From NCBI RefSeq assembly GCF_013112245.1, contig NZ_WVRN01000002.1, forward strand, positions 682,001-746,000: a stretch of 64,000 nt of DNA. The letters are read 5' to 3'. The translations under genes and the position numbers were made by a program. Positions 46,258 through 54,727 of the stretch are shown piece by piece; within the stretch, counting starts at the first letter, position 1, and every line of letters starts with the position of its first letter. The stretch comes from Ruegeria sp. HKCCD4315 (GTDB lineage Bacteria > Pseudomonadota > Alphaproteobacteria > Rhodobacterales > Rhodobacteraceae). Under the pieces are notes generated by a model. That model made no database searches. It was not told the DNA's origin and saw only the letters and a program-made list of their open reading frames with translations.

Positions 46258-48350
46258 TTTGCGCCTCCTTTCTGGTCCTGGACCAGGACAAGGTTGCCAA
46301 TGGCATCCATGTGCGCCGAGAAATCGGCAGATACGAGCGTGGTGGTTTGCGGTTCATGGATCAGCGCCGGGCCGCGTACATGGTCACCGGGTTTCAGGTC
46401 GGCACGGGCCACAAAGGCCGCGTTTTTCGCAGCACCATCCACATCGCAGGTGATGGGTCGCGTTTCAGTGACGTCAAACGCCGAGAGGTCCGGTGTTTGA
46501 GGCACCGGCGGCACAGAACTGTCCGGCGTTGCGACCCGAACCGCCCAATTGAGAATCTCAATCTCCATCCCCGGCACGGGGCGCGAGAATTGCTTTTTGT
46601 ATTCCTCTTCAAAGGCGGCGGTCAGCGGCGTAATATCGTCGCGCGTCAGGGCACGATCCGGTAGCTGGATCTCGATCTCGTGGCCCTGCCCGTTATATCG
46701 CATAAAGGCAGTGCGCTGGCTTTCGGTCGGTGCATCGCCTGCCCCTTTGGCAACAACCTCTTTTGCTTCGGCAATCATTGTATCGAAAAGGGCGTTCACC
46801 CCATCCATATCCATACTGTCGAGCAAGGAATAGCGTGAGCGGACGATTTCGAACGACACCGGCGCAAACAGGAAGCCAACCGCCGAACCGACACCCGGAT
46901 TGGGTGGGATCACGATACGCGACACCCCGGCTGAGCGTGCAACGCGGCTTGCATGCAACGGCCCGTTGCCGCCAAAGGCTATCATCGTGCGCGGCCCCAG
47001 ATCCTTACCGCTTTCAACGGCATGCATACGCCCGGCGCTGGCCATGCTTTCATCCACGATCCGGCTGACGCCGTCCGCCGATCCGACCGCATCCAAGTCC
47101 AGTTTCTCGCCAATCACGCGCTTCAACGCGGCCTTTGAGCCTTCGGGGTCCAGTTGAATATGCCCCTCGGCAAACGTGTCTGGCACGATATAGCCAAGCG
47201 TGATGTCGCTGTCGGTCACGGTTGGATCCGTGCCGCCGCGCATGAAGGCCACCGGCCCGGGTTCTGACCCCGCGGATTTGGGGCCAACGGTCAGACGGCC
47301 CAGACGGTCAACACCTGCTATCGAGCCACCACCAGCGCCGATTTCAATCATCTCAATCACCGGGATACGCACCGGCATGCCCGAGCCTTTGATGAACCGT
47401 GCCGCACGGGCAATTTCAAAGGATCTGGAAGTCTGAGGACGCGCGTTGTCGATCAGGCAAAGCTTGGCTGTGGTGCCACCGACATCAAATGACAGGACCT
47501 GATCCAGCCCAGACCGCGCCGCAATCCGTGCAGCCAGAATGGCCCCACCCGCAGGGCCGGATTCAACCAGACGGATTGGAAACCGTGCAGCAGTTTCCAC
47601 GGTGCACATCCCACCACCCGCAGTCATCATCAAGATCGGACAAGTTACACCCTCGGCCGCGAACTGCTCGACGAACCGGGACAGATAAGATTCCATCAAC
47701 GGTTGAATGTAGGCGTTTGCGACGGTGGTGCAGAGCCGGTCAAACTCACGCGCTTCGGGACTGACGTCGGACGAGATCGAAACCGTTAAGTCGGGACGGT
47801 GTTCAGCCAGAAGATCGCGCAAGCGTTGTTCGTGGGTGGGGTTGGCGTAAGAGTGCATAAGGCAGATCGCCACCGCCTCGGCACCGCTGGCATCGAGCTC
47901 GATCAGCAGGTGCTCAATCTGCGCCTCATCCAAATCGATCAGAACCTCGCCTTCGGCCGACATACGTTCGCGGATGACGAAGGATCGTTCACGCGGCACC
48001 AGAAGGTCCGGCTTTTCAAGATTAATGTCGTATTGGGAATAGCGCCGCTCGTACCCGATATCGAGAATGTCTCGGAACCCTTCGGTGCAGATCGTTGCCA
48101 CAACCGCCCCACGCCGTTCAATCAGCGCGTTGGTCGCAAGCGTCGTACCATGAATAAACCCGGTAACTTCCTTTAGCGACCGACCGGTCTGCGTCATGAC
48201 ACGCTGAGCGCCTTCCATAGCGCCTTCGGCTGGGTTTTTATGCGTGGTCAGGGTTTTCGTCGACGCCAGTATCGTCTCATCCCCCGAGACCAGAACTGTG
48301 TCGGTAAAGGTGCCACCAATATCGATGGCAAGGCGTAACGCGGTAGTCAT
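46254..48350 (-). CDS. hyuA: Hydantoinase A / oxoprolinase family protein
   Basis: A 698-residue ATP-binding HyuA-type subunit. The actin-like phosphate loop is at the N terminus (LAIDIGGTFTDTVLV), followed by GFIHGTTLATNALIERRGA, and a second nucleotide motif SFDVGGTTAKLCLID with IEIGAGGGSIA. First gene of a four-gene operon. The pair HyuA/HyuB near a sarcosine oxidase recalls N-methylhydantoin breakdown, which yields N-carbamoylsarcosine; no N-carbamoylsarcosine amidohydrolase gene was recognised here. The upstream gap 48351-48572 must hold its promoter; no clear operator was found there. Confidence 0.93.
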   Translation of the reverse strand: MTTALRLAIDIGGTFTDTVLVSGDETILASTKTLTTHKNPAEGAMEGAQRVMTQTGRSLKEVTGFIHGTTLATNALIERRGAVVATICTEGFRDILDIGYERRYSQYDINLEKPDLLVPRERSFVIRERMSAEGEVLIDLDEAQIEHLLIELDASGAEAVAICLMHSYANPTHEQRLRDLLAEHRPDLTVSISSDVSPEAREFDRLCTTVANAYIQPLMESYLSRFVEQFAAEGVTCPILMMTAGGGMCTVETAARFPIRLVESGPAGGAILAARIAARSGLDQVLSFDVGGTTAKLCLIDNARPQTSRSFEIARAARFIKGSGMPVRIPVIEMIEIGAGGGSIAGVDRLGRLTVGPKSAGSEPGPVAFMRGGTDPTVTDSDITLGYIVPDTFAEGHIQLDPEGSKAALKRVIGEKLDLDAVGSADGVSRIVDESMASAGRMHAVESGKDLGPRTMIAFGGNGPLHASRVARSAGVSRIVIPPNPGVGSAVGFLFAPVSFEIVRSRYSLLDSMDMDGVNALFDTMIAEAKEVVAKGAGDAPTESQRTAFMRYNGQGHEIEIQLPDRALTRDDITPLTAAFEEEYKKQFSRPVPGMEIEILNWAVRVATPDSSVPPVPQTPDLSAFDVTETRPITCDVDGAAKNAAFVARADLKPGDHVRGPALIHEPQTTTLVSADFSAHMDAIGNLVLVQDQKGGAK

Positions 48351-48572
48351 TTGGTATTCCGTTGTCGTCTGAAAGCATGCAGGTAGTTCGCCCCGCAGGG
48401 CGGCTACCGGCGCGGTGTCACCAGATCACAACCGGTTGCACGGCGGTCCAGACGATTGGGGATACACAAACGAGTCATACCGTTTTTTGGCCCCTTGACC
48501 AAAATCCCACTAGCGAGTTTGCGACATTACTGTCCTCAAGCGACACAATCTTGTCCACCTCGCCGATAGACT

Positions 48573-49094
48573 TCAGGTCATATCCACTTTGTGTGTTTGA
48601 TGAGAGGGGACAGAGACCAGATCATCCGCAAGCAAGTCATCAACAAAAAGACTTAAAAGTTGCAATCGGCCCGATACTCCGGCCTTTCGGTAAATTGACG
48701 CACATTGCGCTTTGATCGTGCCCTGTTTTGTCGCCCGAATTTCAGCGATTTCAGCGATCGCGTATCCTTTTATCGCCAGAATGGCGACGTCCCGTTCGGC
48801 CTGAGTCAACGACCATGCCTGGAACCGCGCTTCAAGCACCTCGCCAAACGCGCCAGAGGCGACTTTCATCTGATCCTCAAGCTTGGCCTGACGGCTCAGC
48901 ATTTTGCGCAGCTCGACCGTGGTGAACGCCAACCCACTAATCAACGCGACGGTGACCAGCAATTCGACAAGATCACTTTCTGCCAGAAAAAAAGTGGAGT
49001 TGGGCCAAAAGTCCAAAACAATGTCCAACAGGAAGTAAGCGCTACAGCTAGCCTGCACCGCAAATAAGGACCATAAAACTGTGGCACGTGTCAT
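48573..49094 (-). CDS. Membrane-anchored LuxR-type HTH protein
   Basis: A 173-residue protein from the ATG at 49094. Two hydrophobic segments near residues 7-28 and 41-60 are followed by a short charged, possibly coiled linker (ELRKMLSRQAKLEDQMKVASGAFGEVLEARFQAW). A LuxR/GerE-type HTH covers about 93-155 (LTQAERDVAILAIKGYAIAEIAEIRATKQGTIKAQCASIYRKAGVSGRLQLL). The layout suggests a membrane-tethered transcription factor without a response-regulator or autoinducer domain. The target is unknown; it precedes the hyu operon on the same strand, 222 bases away. Confidence 0.8.
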   Translation of the reverse strand: MTRATVLWSLFAVQASCSAYFLLDIVLDFWPNSTFFLAESDLVELLVTVALISGLAFTTVELRKMLSRQAKLEDQMKVASGAFGEVLEARFQAWSLTQAERDVAILAIKGYAIAEIAEIRATKQGTIKAQCASIYRKAGVSGRLQLLSLFVDDLLADDLVSVPSHQTHKVDMT

Positions 49095-49150
49095 GATTTT
49101 GCTTTCGGTCAGTCCGGGGTGCGTCCGGAGCTGGACACACCCCATTTATA

Positions 49151-49426
49151 TCAGCTGTCGTCCTCGTCGTCTTCCAGCTCAATTTCCAGAACGGCGCCGG
49201 TTTCGGGCGAAACTTCGATCTCATAGGTCTTGCCGTCGAGTGACGCATAAACTTCAATCTCGTCCTCTTCGACTTCGAACTTTGTGATGGAATAGCCCTT
49301 GGCTTCCAAAGCCGCGCGAATTGCACCCTCAGAGGATCCCAGCACATCATTCACGTTGATTTGCGCCAACGCCAAGCCCGGTGTCGCAAAAGCCGCCAGC
49401 ACTGCCAGTTTGCCAATTTTGTTCAT
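49151..49426 (-). CDS. Exported PepSY-domain protein
   Basis: A 91-residue exported protein from the ATG at 49426, six bases after AAAGGA. The signal peptide MNKIGKLAVLAAFATPGLALA is cut before Gln. The PepSY-like domain covers about residues 27-84 (EGAIRAALEAKGYSITKFEVEEDEIEVYASLDGKTYEIEVSPETGAVLEIELED). It ends in an acidic tail. PepSY proteins often inhibit proteases or bind periplasmic ligands. It lies 56 bases upstream of the LuxR-type gene on the same strand and may be co-transcribed. Specific function is unknown. Confidence 0.8.
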   Translation of the reverse strand: MNKIGKLAVLAAFATPGLALAQINVNDVLGSSEGAIRAALEAKGYSITKFEVEEDEIEVYASLDGKTYEIEVSPETGAVLEIELEDDEDDS

Positions 49427-49558
49427 TTGCATTCCTTTCAAGGATATCAGTCACCGCGAGATTGCGGTTGTCCTGAACTGTGCGGCTTGCTGGCTCAACA
49501 AAATTGGACTTTTGGCAGAATTCAACCGGCTTAGGTCAAAGGTTTATGCAGAAAAACG

Positions 49559-51199
49559 TTAGAGCGGCTGACAGTTTCCAAACCTGTTCAGTACATTGCG
49601 CGTGATCTGCTCGACCTGACGATCTTGGCGCACAAGGCCCATCACCCATTCACACGTGCCTGCGGTAAAGACCTCTCCAAGCCCACGTTTCCAATAGATG
49701 ACCGCCCCGTTGCCCCGGCTGCTGCGATCCAGTGTCTCGTCCGTGCAAACCCCAAACATGCTTTCGGCTTTAAACACCGCATCTGAGCTTCCGATATACA
49801 AGGTCTCGCCCCAGATTTCGTGGTCAGGCTCGATATTGGTCGCCAGACCAAGTGCAAGGATCTGTACGCCCAAATCCGCGCCATCCAAGCCGGTGGGAAA
49901 GGGCAGCCCGTCATCCATTCTGTAATCCAGCCCATCGACTTCATACCCGAAGATACGCGCACCTGCGCCCAATTGGTCGCCGTATCCCAGTTGTGCGCCT
50001 TCAAACGCCCAGTGGTCGGGTCGATAGACCGTAAATCCGCCACTTCCCTGCCCGACACATCGGCCCAGACCTGCATAGACGCCCTTCAAGCCGTTAACCC
50101 CAAAGGTCCGGGCACCAGGCCAGTTAGCGGGAAAGACCTCCCACGCCGATGTCACGAGATGTTCGCGGTCGCTCGCCACCAAAGGGTCAAGATCTGCGGT
50201 GTATTTATAGCAAACCTGGGTTCGGCCCTGATCTTCGATCCGGGTTTGCCACAGGAAGTTTCCAGCAAATCGGGCGACACGCCCGCCACCTTCCGTAAAG
50301 CTGTCGACAGCGTGGCGCATATTGGCTGACCAATATTCGTCGTGGCCCACAAAAACAGCGCATTGATAGTCCTTCAACAGGTCCGGGTCAGCCTCAAGAT
50401 CATGCTGGGTCGCGAAATCGAACTCGTACCCTTCCGCTTCGGCCCAGCGCGCAAAATGACGCTCGTAGCTGGCCCATCCCGCCGAGGCGTATTTCTTGGA
50501 ATATCCATAGGAATAGGCCCATTCCATATAGGGGTAGCGCACCATATCTCCTGGTTTATGCGGTGTATCCGGCACAGCACGCGGGGCACCTACAGGAAGC
50601 TTACAAAATCCCCGTGACCACGGCCGTTGTGTCGACACCACCGGAGAGAACGACTTGCCCTCGGGTCCGGTGATGCCTTCGTAGTGATTGGACCCTCCCC
50701 AGCAATTGTAGGCCAGCCATGTCCCAGTGGCGCAGATCAGTACAAAAGGTGCTGCTGGTTTTTCAGGCGCGCGCCGCAGCAGGAACAAGTGATGCTCTTC
50801 CACCCGATCCCCATCTTGTTCCGCACGCAATGTCACCAGGTAGCCGCCTTCACGCCAGTCGTCCGGTATCCTGAACTCGTAAGTCACCTCCCACCCGCAT
50901 CCGGTGACCGAGCAATCTTTGGGCGTCCTCTGATGCACACCTTTCAAGCCGCTCTCGCGATGCATCACCTCGTAAGTTGCACCATCGCGCCCGATCTCCA
51001 GATCCCACTCCCGAGCGGTGGTAGAAACGCGCAGAGCCAACAGTTCGCCCGGCGCATAAGTCATACGCTCTGTGTACCCCCATATCTCAAGAACCGACGC
51101 GTCACGGGACGGCCCGATGTAGTAGTGGTCGAGAATATGTCGCGCCTTGGCGCGGGTTCTTGGGGTGATGGCAGGGCCTTGGTCCTCAGAACGCGTCAT
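49559..51199 (-). CDS. N,N-dimethylformamidase-large-subunit-like protein
   Basis: A 546-residue protein resembling the catalytic region of N,N-dimethylformamidase large subunits, with characteristic WLAYNCWGGSNHYEG, GHDEYWSANMRHAVDSFTEGGGRVARFAGNFLWQTR and YWKRGLGEVFTAGTCEW segments. Characterised large subunits are about 760 residues and pair with a small subunit; this one is shorter and no small subunit lies beside it. Hydrolysis of an amide or N-methylamide is a reasonable guess, not established. It starts 9 bases after the CoA-transferase stop, so the two are probably co-transcribed. Confidence 0.7.
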   Translation of the reverse strand: MTRSEDQGPAITPRTRAKARHILDHYYIGPSRDASVLEIWGYTERMTYAPGELLALRVSTTAREWDLEIGRDGATYEVMHRESGLKGVHQRTPKDCSVTGCGWEVTYEFRIPDDWREGGYLVTLRAEQDGDRVEEHHLFLLRRAPEKPAAPFVLICATGTWLAYNCWGGSNHYEGITGPEGKSFSPVVSTQRPWSRGFCKLPVGAPRAVPDTPHKPGDMVRYPYMEWAYSYGYSKKYASAGWASYERHFARWAEAEGYEFDFATQHDLEADPDLLKDYQCAVFVGHDEYWSANMRHAVDSFTEGGGRVARFAGNFLWQTRIEDQGRTQVCYKYTADLDPLVASDREHLVTSAWEVFPANWPGARTFGVNGLKGVYAGLGRCVGQGSGGFTVYRPDHWAFEGAQLGYGDQLGAGARIFGYEVDGLDYRMDDGLPFPTGLDGADLGVQILALGLATNIEPDHEIWGETLYIGSSDAVFKAESMFGVCTDETLDRSSRGNGAVIYWKRGLGEVFTAGTCEWVMGLVRQDRQVEQITRNVLNRFGNCQPL

Positions 51200-51208
51200 G
51201 GGTTGGTG

Positions 51209-53683
51209 TCACTCCGGCAGGTAGCGGTCTGACCAGCTTTCACCTGCCGAACCGCTGGCGATCATTGCGTCAATTTCCGCGTCAGAAAACCCGACTTCGC
51301 TCAGGATTGATCGTGTGTCCGCGCCGTACTTTGGCATCGGTCCGGGGATTACGATCCTAGCTCGTTCAGGCCGAACTGCGTTCGGAGCAACAAGATCACA
51401 CCAACGACCCATAGGGTGCAAATCATGCCGGATGACGCTGAACGTATTCTGCGTCAGATCAACCTGACCAGAGCTTTCGAGATGCAAAACAGCATCACGT
51501 GTGTCGTGCAGCGAACCCAGCGGCACAACAGTTGAAGACGTGCCCGTGAAAGCTTGTTGCCAAAATGCGGCGGGTTGCGTGGCAATCCGATCTGCCAGGG
51601 CTTTGGCCATCTGCGGTTCCGGCATGTCAGCAATATCTGCCAGTTCGTCAACGTGGCGCAAGGCGTCTCGTTGATCTTTTGGTGCCGCGAAGAAAAGCCA
51701 ACCGTCAGCGGCACGGTAACAGTGGTAATACGGGCCCCATCCCAACGCCGAACGCCCTGCGGGTTCGTCAAAATGGGCGCGGGTTTCAAAATCATACATC
51801 AGCTGTGCTTGAATGAGGTTCCCTGCCCCAGCCAGCGCCGCTCGCGCGATTCCGCCTTTGCCGGTTTTCTGCAGCCTCAGAAGTGCCGCGCCCAGCGCAA
51901 CACAGGCGCAATATCCGGTCAGAACGTCGATCGTGCCGAAATGCGCGTGTTCTTCCGGTGTCTCCATCCCTCCGCCAAAGCGCACCATCACCCCGGTCGC
52001 GGCTTGTGCCAGATCATCATAGCCCAAATGGTCCGATTTGGGGCCGCGTGCAGGACCCCCGAAAGCATCCAGTTGAACCAAAATGAGCCGTGGGTTGATC
52101 GCGGCCAGCTGCTCTGGGCCAAGGCCCAAGGCGTCGCGCTGTTCGTCCGTGCCGTTCATCGTAATGACGTCTGACGCTTCGATGAGCCGCCGCAAAGCGC
52201 GCTGTCCCTGCTCTGAACCGAGGTTCAGCAACACGCTGCGTTTGCCACGATGGGCGTGTAAACCAAATACAACCGTGTTCCACGGATCGACCGAAGGTTC
52301 TGCCGGCTGAACCGAGGTAACCTGAGCCCCGTAGCGCGTCAGCGTAGAGCCTATGGTTGGACCAGCGATGACATTGGTCAGGTCCAGGACTCTAAGCCCC
52401 TCGAGCCAGCAGCTTTCTTCCACACCCGCCACCCCGTTGCGCGGTGACTCGGCCAGGATAGCGGAAATGGGCGCATTGTCCGGGTCCGGTCCCGGCTGTT
52501 TGCCAAGCGCCCCGGCGTCATCGGCAAGCCAAGCCACATTGCCCATCTGTTTCATGTCGCCGTGACGCGGGTCTTGCACCTCAACCACCAGTCCCGAAGC
52601 CAAAGCGTGCGGATCTGCCAGCCATTCCCCGGTGAACCGCTGCGCCGTAGCAGGAGCTTTGGCGGCACCGAACAAGGCTTCCCATTCATGAGAAGGCTTG
52701 GTTCGAAACGCCTGTTTCATTGCAGCAGATACCCGTGCCCGGTCTCTGGCGCCGACCGGGTAATTTCGCAAAGACCATTCATCAGGCCAGTCTGTTGTGT
52801 CCAAGTAAGCATCAAAATCCGGCAATTCGTCTGCCAACGCCCCTAGACCCAGAACCTCCAGCACGCGCCGGGGATGCGTTTTCACACTGCCTGCGACCAC
52901 ATAAAATCCTCGGCCATCAGCGCAGGTATAGGTTCGGTAGAATGGATCCAGAAACTCTTCCAGTTCTGCAAAGCTCAGGTCCATTGGCAGACCTTCGGCC
53001 GTGCGTCGGTCCAGCTCCACCTCTCGAGGGGATTTGTAGCGTTCGGGATAATCCTCAATCTGCTCGCAATTATAAACCAACCCTTCCAGCAAGGCCGAGG
53101 CCAAAGGGACTTCGATGTGATCCCCCCCATTCCGGTCGCGCGCTGTCAAGGCAAATTGCACCGCCATTGCCCCAAAGGCTGCTCCGTAAGCCGATGCCAG
53201 GGTGAGCGGCGTAAAGGACGGGTTGATCCCCATCAAACGCCGGTTCAACCCCATATCCGTAAACTGCCCTGTGCGCGCAGCGATCACCGCCTCCCACGCT
53301 GGTAAATTCGCAAGAGCCGGGTCGTTCGACGCGAACCCCGGCAATGAGACAGATACGATGCGCGGATTGATATCACGCAGCGCCTGAGGGCCAAGTCCCA
53401 AGCGGCTCATCACGCCGGGGCGGAAGTTTTCGATCACGACGTCGGCTCTTGCCACCAGATCGCGCGCTAATTTCAAACCCTCATCCGACTTGAGGTCGAT
53501 GGTAATGGCCGACTTGCCCCGCGACAGCATGTCGGTGGCCGGATCCTTTAAGCGCGGTCCGCCGGGCGGATCGATACGGATCACCTCGGCCCCCATGTCG
53601 GCCAGCATCATGCCAACCAAAGGACCAGCCAGATACTGGCCAAAGTCGAGAACGCGGATATGGTCGAGAGGTCTTGATGTCAT
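51209..53683 (-). CDS. Tandem class III (CaiB/BaiF) CoA-transferase
   Basis: An 824-residue fusion of two CaiB/BaiF domains. The first begins at HIRVLDFGQYLAGPLVGMMLADMGAEVIRID (about residue 7). The second starts near residue 430 with LRVLDLTNVIAGPTIGSTLTRYGAQVTSVQ. Each repeats the family's nucleotide-contact and knot-forming pattern, so the protein probably folds like the usual interlocked dimer in one chain. Family members move CoA between carboxylates. The partner gene is the dimethylformamidase-like hydrolase, so the acid may be produced there. The 269-base gap upstream carries no recognised gene. Confidence 0.85.
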   Translation of the reverse strand: MTSRPLDHIRVLDFGQYLAGPLVGMMLADMGAEVIRIDPPGGPRLKDPATDMLSRGKSAITIDLKSDEGLKLARDLVARADVVIENFRPGVMSRLGLGPQALRDINPRIVSVSLPGFASNDPALANLPAWEAVIAARTGQFTDMGLNRRLMGINPSFTPLTLASAYGAAFGAMAVQFALTARDRNGGDHIEVPLASALLEGLVYNCEQIEDYPERYKSPREVELDRRTAEGLPMDLSFAELEEFLDPFYRTYTCADGRGFYVVAGSVKTHPRRVLEVLGLGALADELPDFDAYLDTTDWPDEWSLRNYPVGARDRARVSAAMKQAFRTKPSHEWEALFGAAKAPATAQRFTGEWLADPHALASGLVVEVQDPRHGDMKQMGNVAWLADDAGALGKQPGPDPDNAPISAILAESPRNGVAGVEESCWLEGLRVLDLTNVIAGPTIGSTLTRYGAQVTSVQPAEPSVDPWNTVVFGLHAHRGKRSVLLNLGSEQGQRALRRLIEASDVITMNGTDEQRDALGLGPEQLAAINPRLILVQLDAFGGPARGPKSDHLGYDDLAQAATGVMVRFGGGMETPEEHAHFGTIDVLTGYCACVALGAALLRLQKTGKGGIARAALAGAGNLIQAQLMYDFETRAHFDEPAGRSALGWGPYYHCYRAADGWLFFAAPKDQRDALRHVDELADIADMPEPQMAKALADRIATQPAAFWQQAFTGTSSTVVPLGSLHDTRDAVLHLESSGQVDLTQNTFSVIRHDLHPMGRWCDLVAPNAVRPERARIVIPGPMPKYGADTRSILSEVGFSDAEIDAMIASGSAGESWSDRYLPE

Positions 53684-53912
53684 GCGCGGCACTTTTGTTT
53701 CAGGCTGATATGAGAAAACACACCGCAGGAAGACAGAGGCACATCTGAGTGATCAGGGTTTGGTTGCACCGCATTGTGTCCTCCCAAGCGCGTTAGCACC
53801 ATCTTGGGCGCGAATGAGCGGAGGAGGTTGTTTGAATCGACCAGCCAATGTCGCAATTTGACCGCTTTAATCGCAGCAAAAAGGTCTTTGGTGCAGCGCG
53901 GCGCTTGGAAGA

Positions 53913-53932
53913 GCCTTTCATTGCAGAAAGGC
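53913..53932 (-). terminator. Hairpin after the last gene of the paa operon
   Basis: A 7-bp stem (GCCTTTC / GAAAGGC) with a 6-base loop lies about 20 bases past the ferritin-like gene's stop on the minus strand. No good T-run follows, so termination would be partial or Rho-assisted. Confidence 0.4.
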
Positions 53933-53952
53933 GAAACGGGGAAATTAGGAAG

Positions 53953-54714
53953 TTATTCGGGTGTGGTCAGACCCAACTGCCCAAGAGCGGCCTGTGCCGA
54001 TTGGCTCCAACGTTCTTTCAAAGCGCTGTTTCGGTTGTGACGCAAACCGATTGAAGTCAGGAAAGCGAACCGTTTCGGATCATCTCCACCAAAGGACAGC
54101 GCGACGCGGGGCCACCAATAGTCCACGGCATGTTGCATCTGCTCTGTTTCTCCGCCTTCTGCCAGCTTCACTGCGCCTTCTAGGGCAAGTGCGCCATGAT
54201 GTGCTTCGACAGGGGCGATCTGTCGGAAGGCTTCAGCCAGCGGTTGGTAAGAAACCGTCGAAAACTCAGCCAGTTGTTCGGCCACCGCGCGGCTCATCAA
54301 CAGGTTCATGATCACAGCGTCGGTCCAGCCCGAGATCGGATAATTGAACACAGCAAGGCGCATGTCATGTGCGCTGCGCGTTGCGCCGATATCGTCATCG
54401 CGATCCAGTCGCGCGGTCCATGGATGGTGCGTGGCGTATCGTTCGGTATCTGCGCCAAACTCGCCCATTATTTTAAGAACGCGATCTGCATGATCGGTTT
54501 TCTCAAGCACTATTTTTGCTGCCGCGATCCGTTCCTTGATGCCCGGCCCCTGATTGATGATATCCGCAAAACCCGCGGCGCCAGCCAATTCGCTGTCCAC
54601 AAAGGTGGCCATCAGCTTCATCAATTCGGCGCGGTAGCGTGGTGGCACGTTTGTCGGATTGGTCAGAACTCCGCCTGCGGCCAGATAGCTGTCGAGTGTC
54701 ATGGCTTCGGTCAT
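53953..54714 (-). CDS. Phenylacetic-acid-type (PaaA/PaaC family) ferritin-like protein
   Basis: A 253-residue all-helical protein of the PaaA/PaaC family, from the ATG at 54714. It is the last gene of the paa operon, 13 bases after paaE. Where PaaA has DEAGH, this protein has EKTDH (Glu71, Asp74, His75), so one iron ligand is shifted or altered. Where PaaA has EESFH, it keeps EAHH (Glu170, His173). It may be a helper or inactive subunit, or act on another substrate. Function unknown. Confidence 0.75.
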   Translation of the reverse strand: MTEAMTLDSYLAAGGVLTNPTNVPPRYRAELMKLMATFVDSELAGAAGFADIINQGPGIKERIAAAKIVLEKTDHADRVLKIMGEFGADTERYATHHPWTARLDRDDDIGATRSAHDMRLAVFNYPISGWTDAVIMNLLMSRAVAEQLAEFSTVSYQPLAEAFRQIAPVEAHHGALALEGAVKLAEGGETEQMQHAVDYWWPRVALSFGGDDPKRFAFLTSIGLRHNRNSALKERWSQSAQAALGQLGLTTPE

Positions 54715-54727
54715 TGATCCTCTCCCT

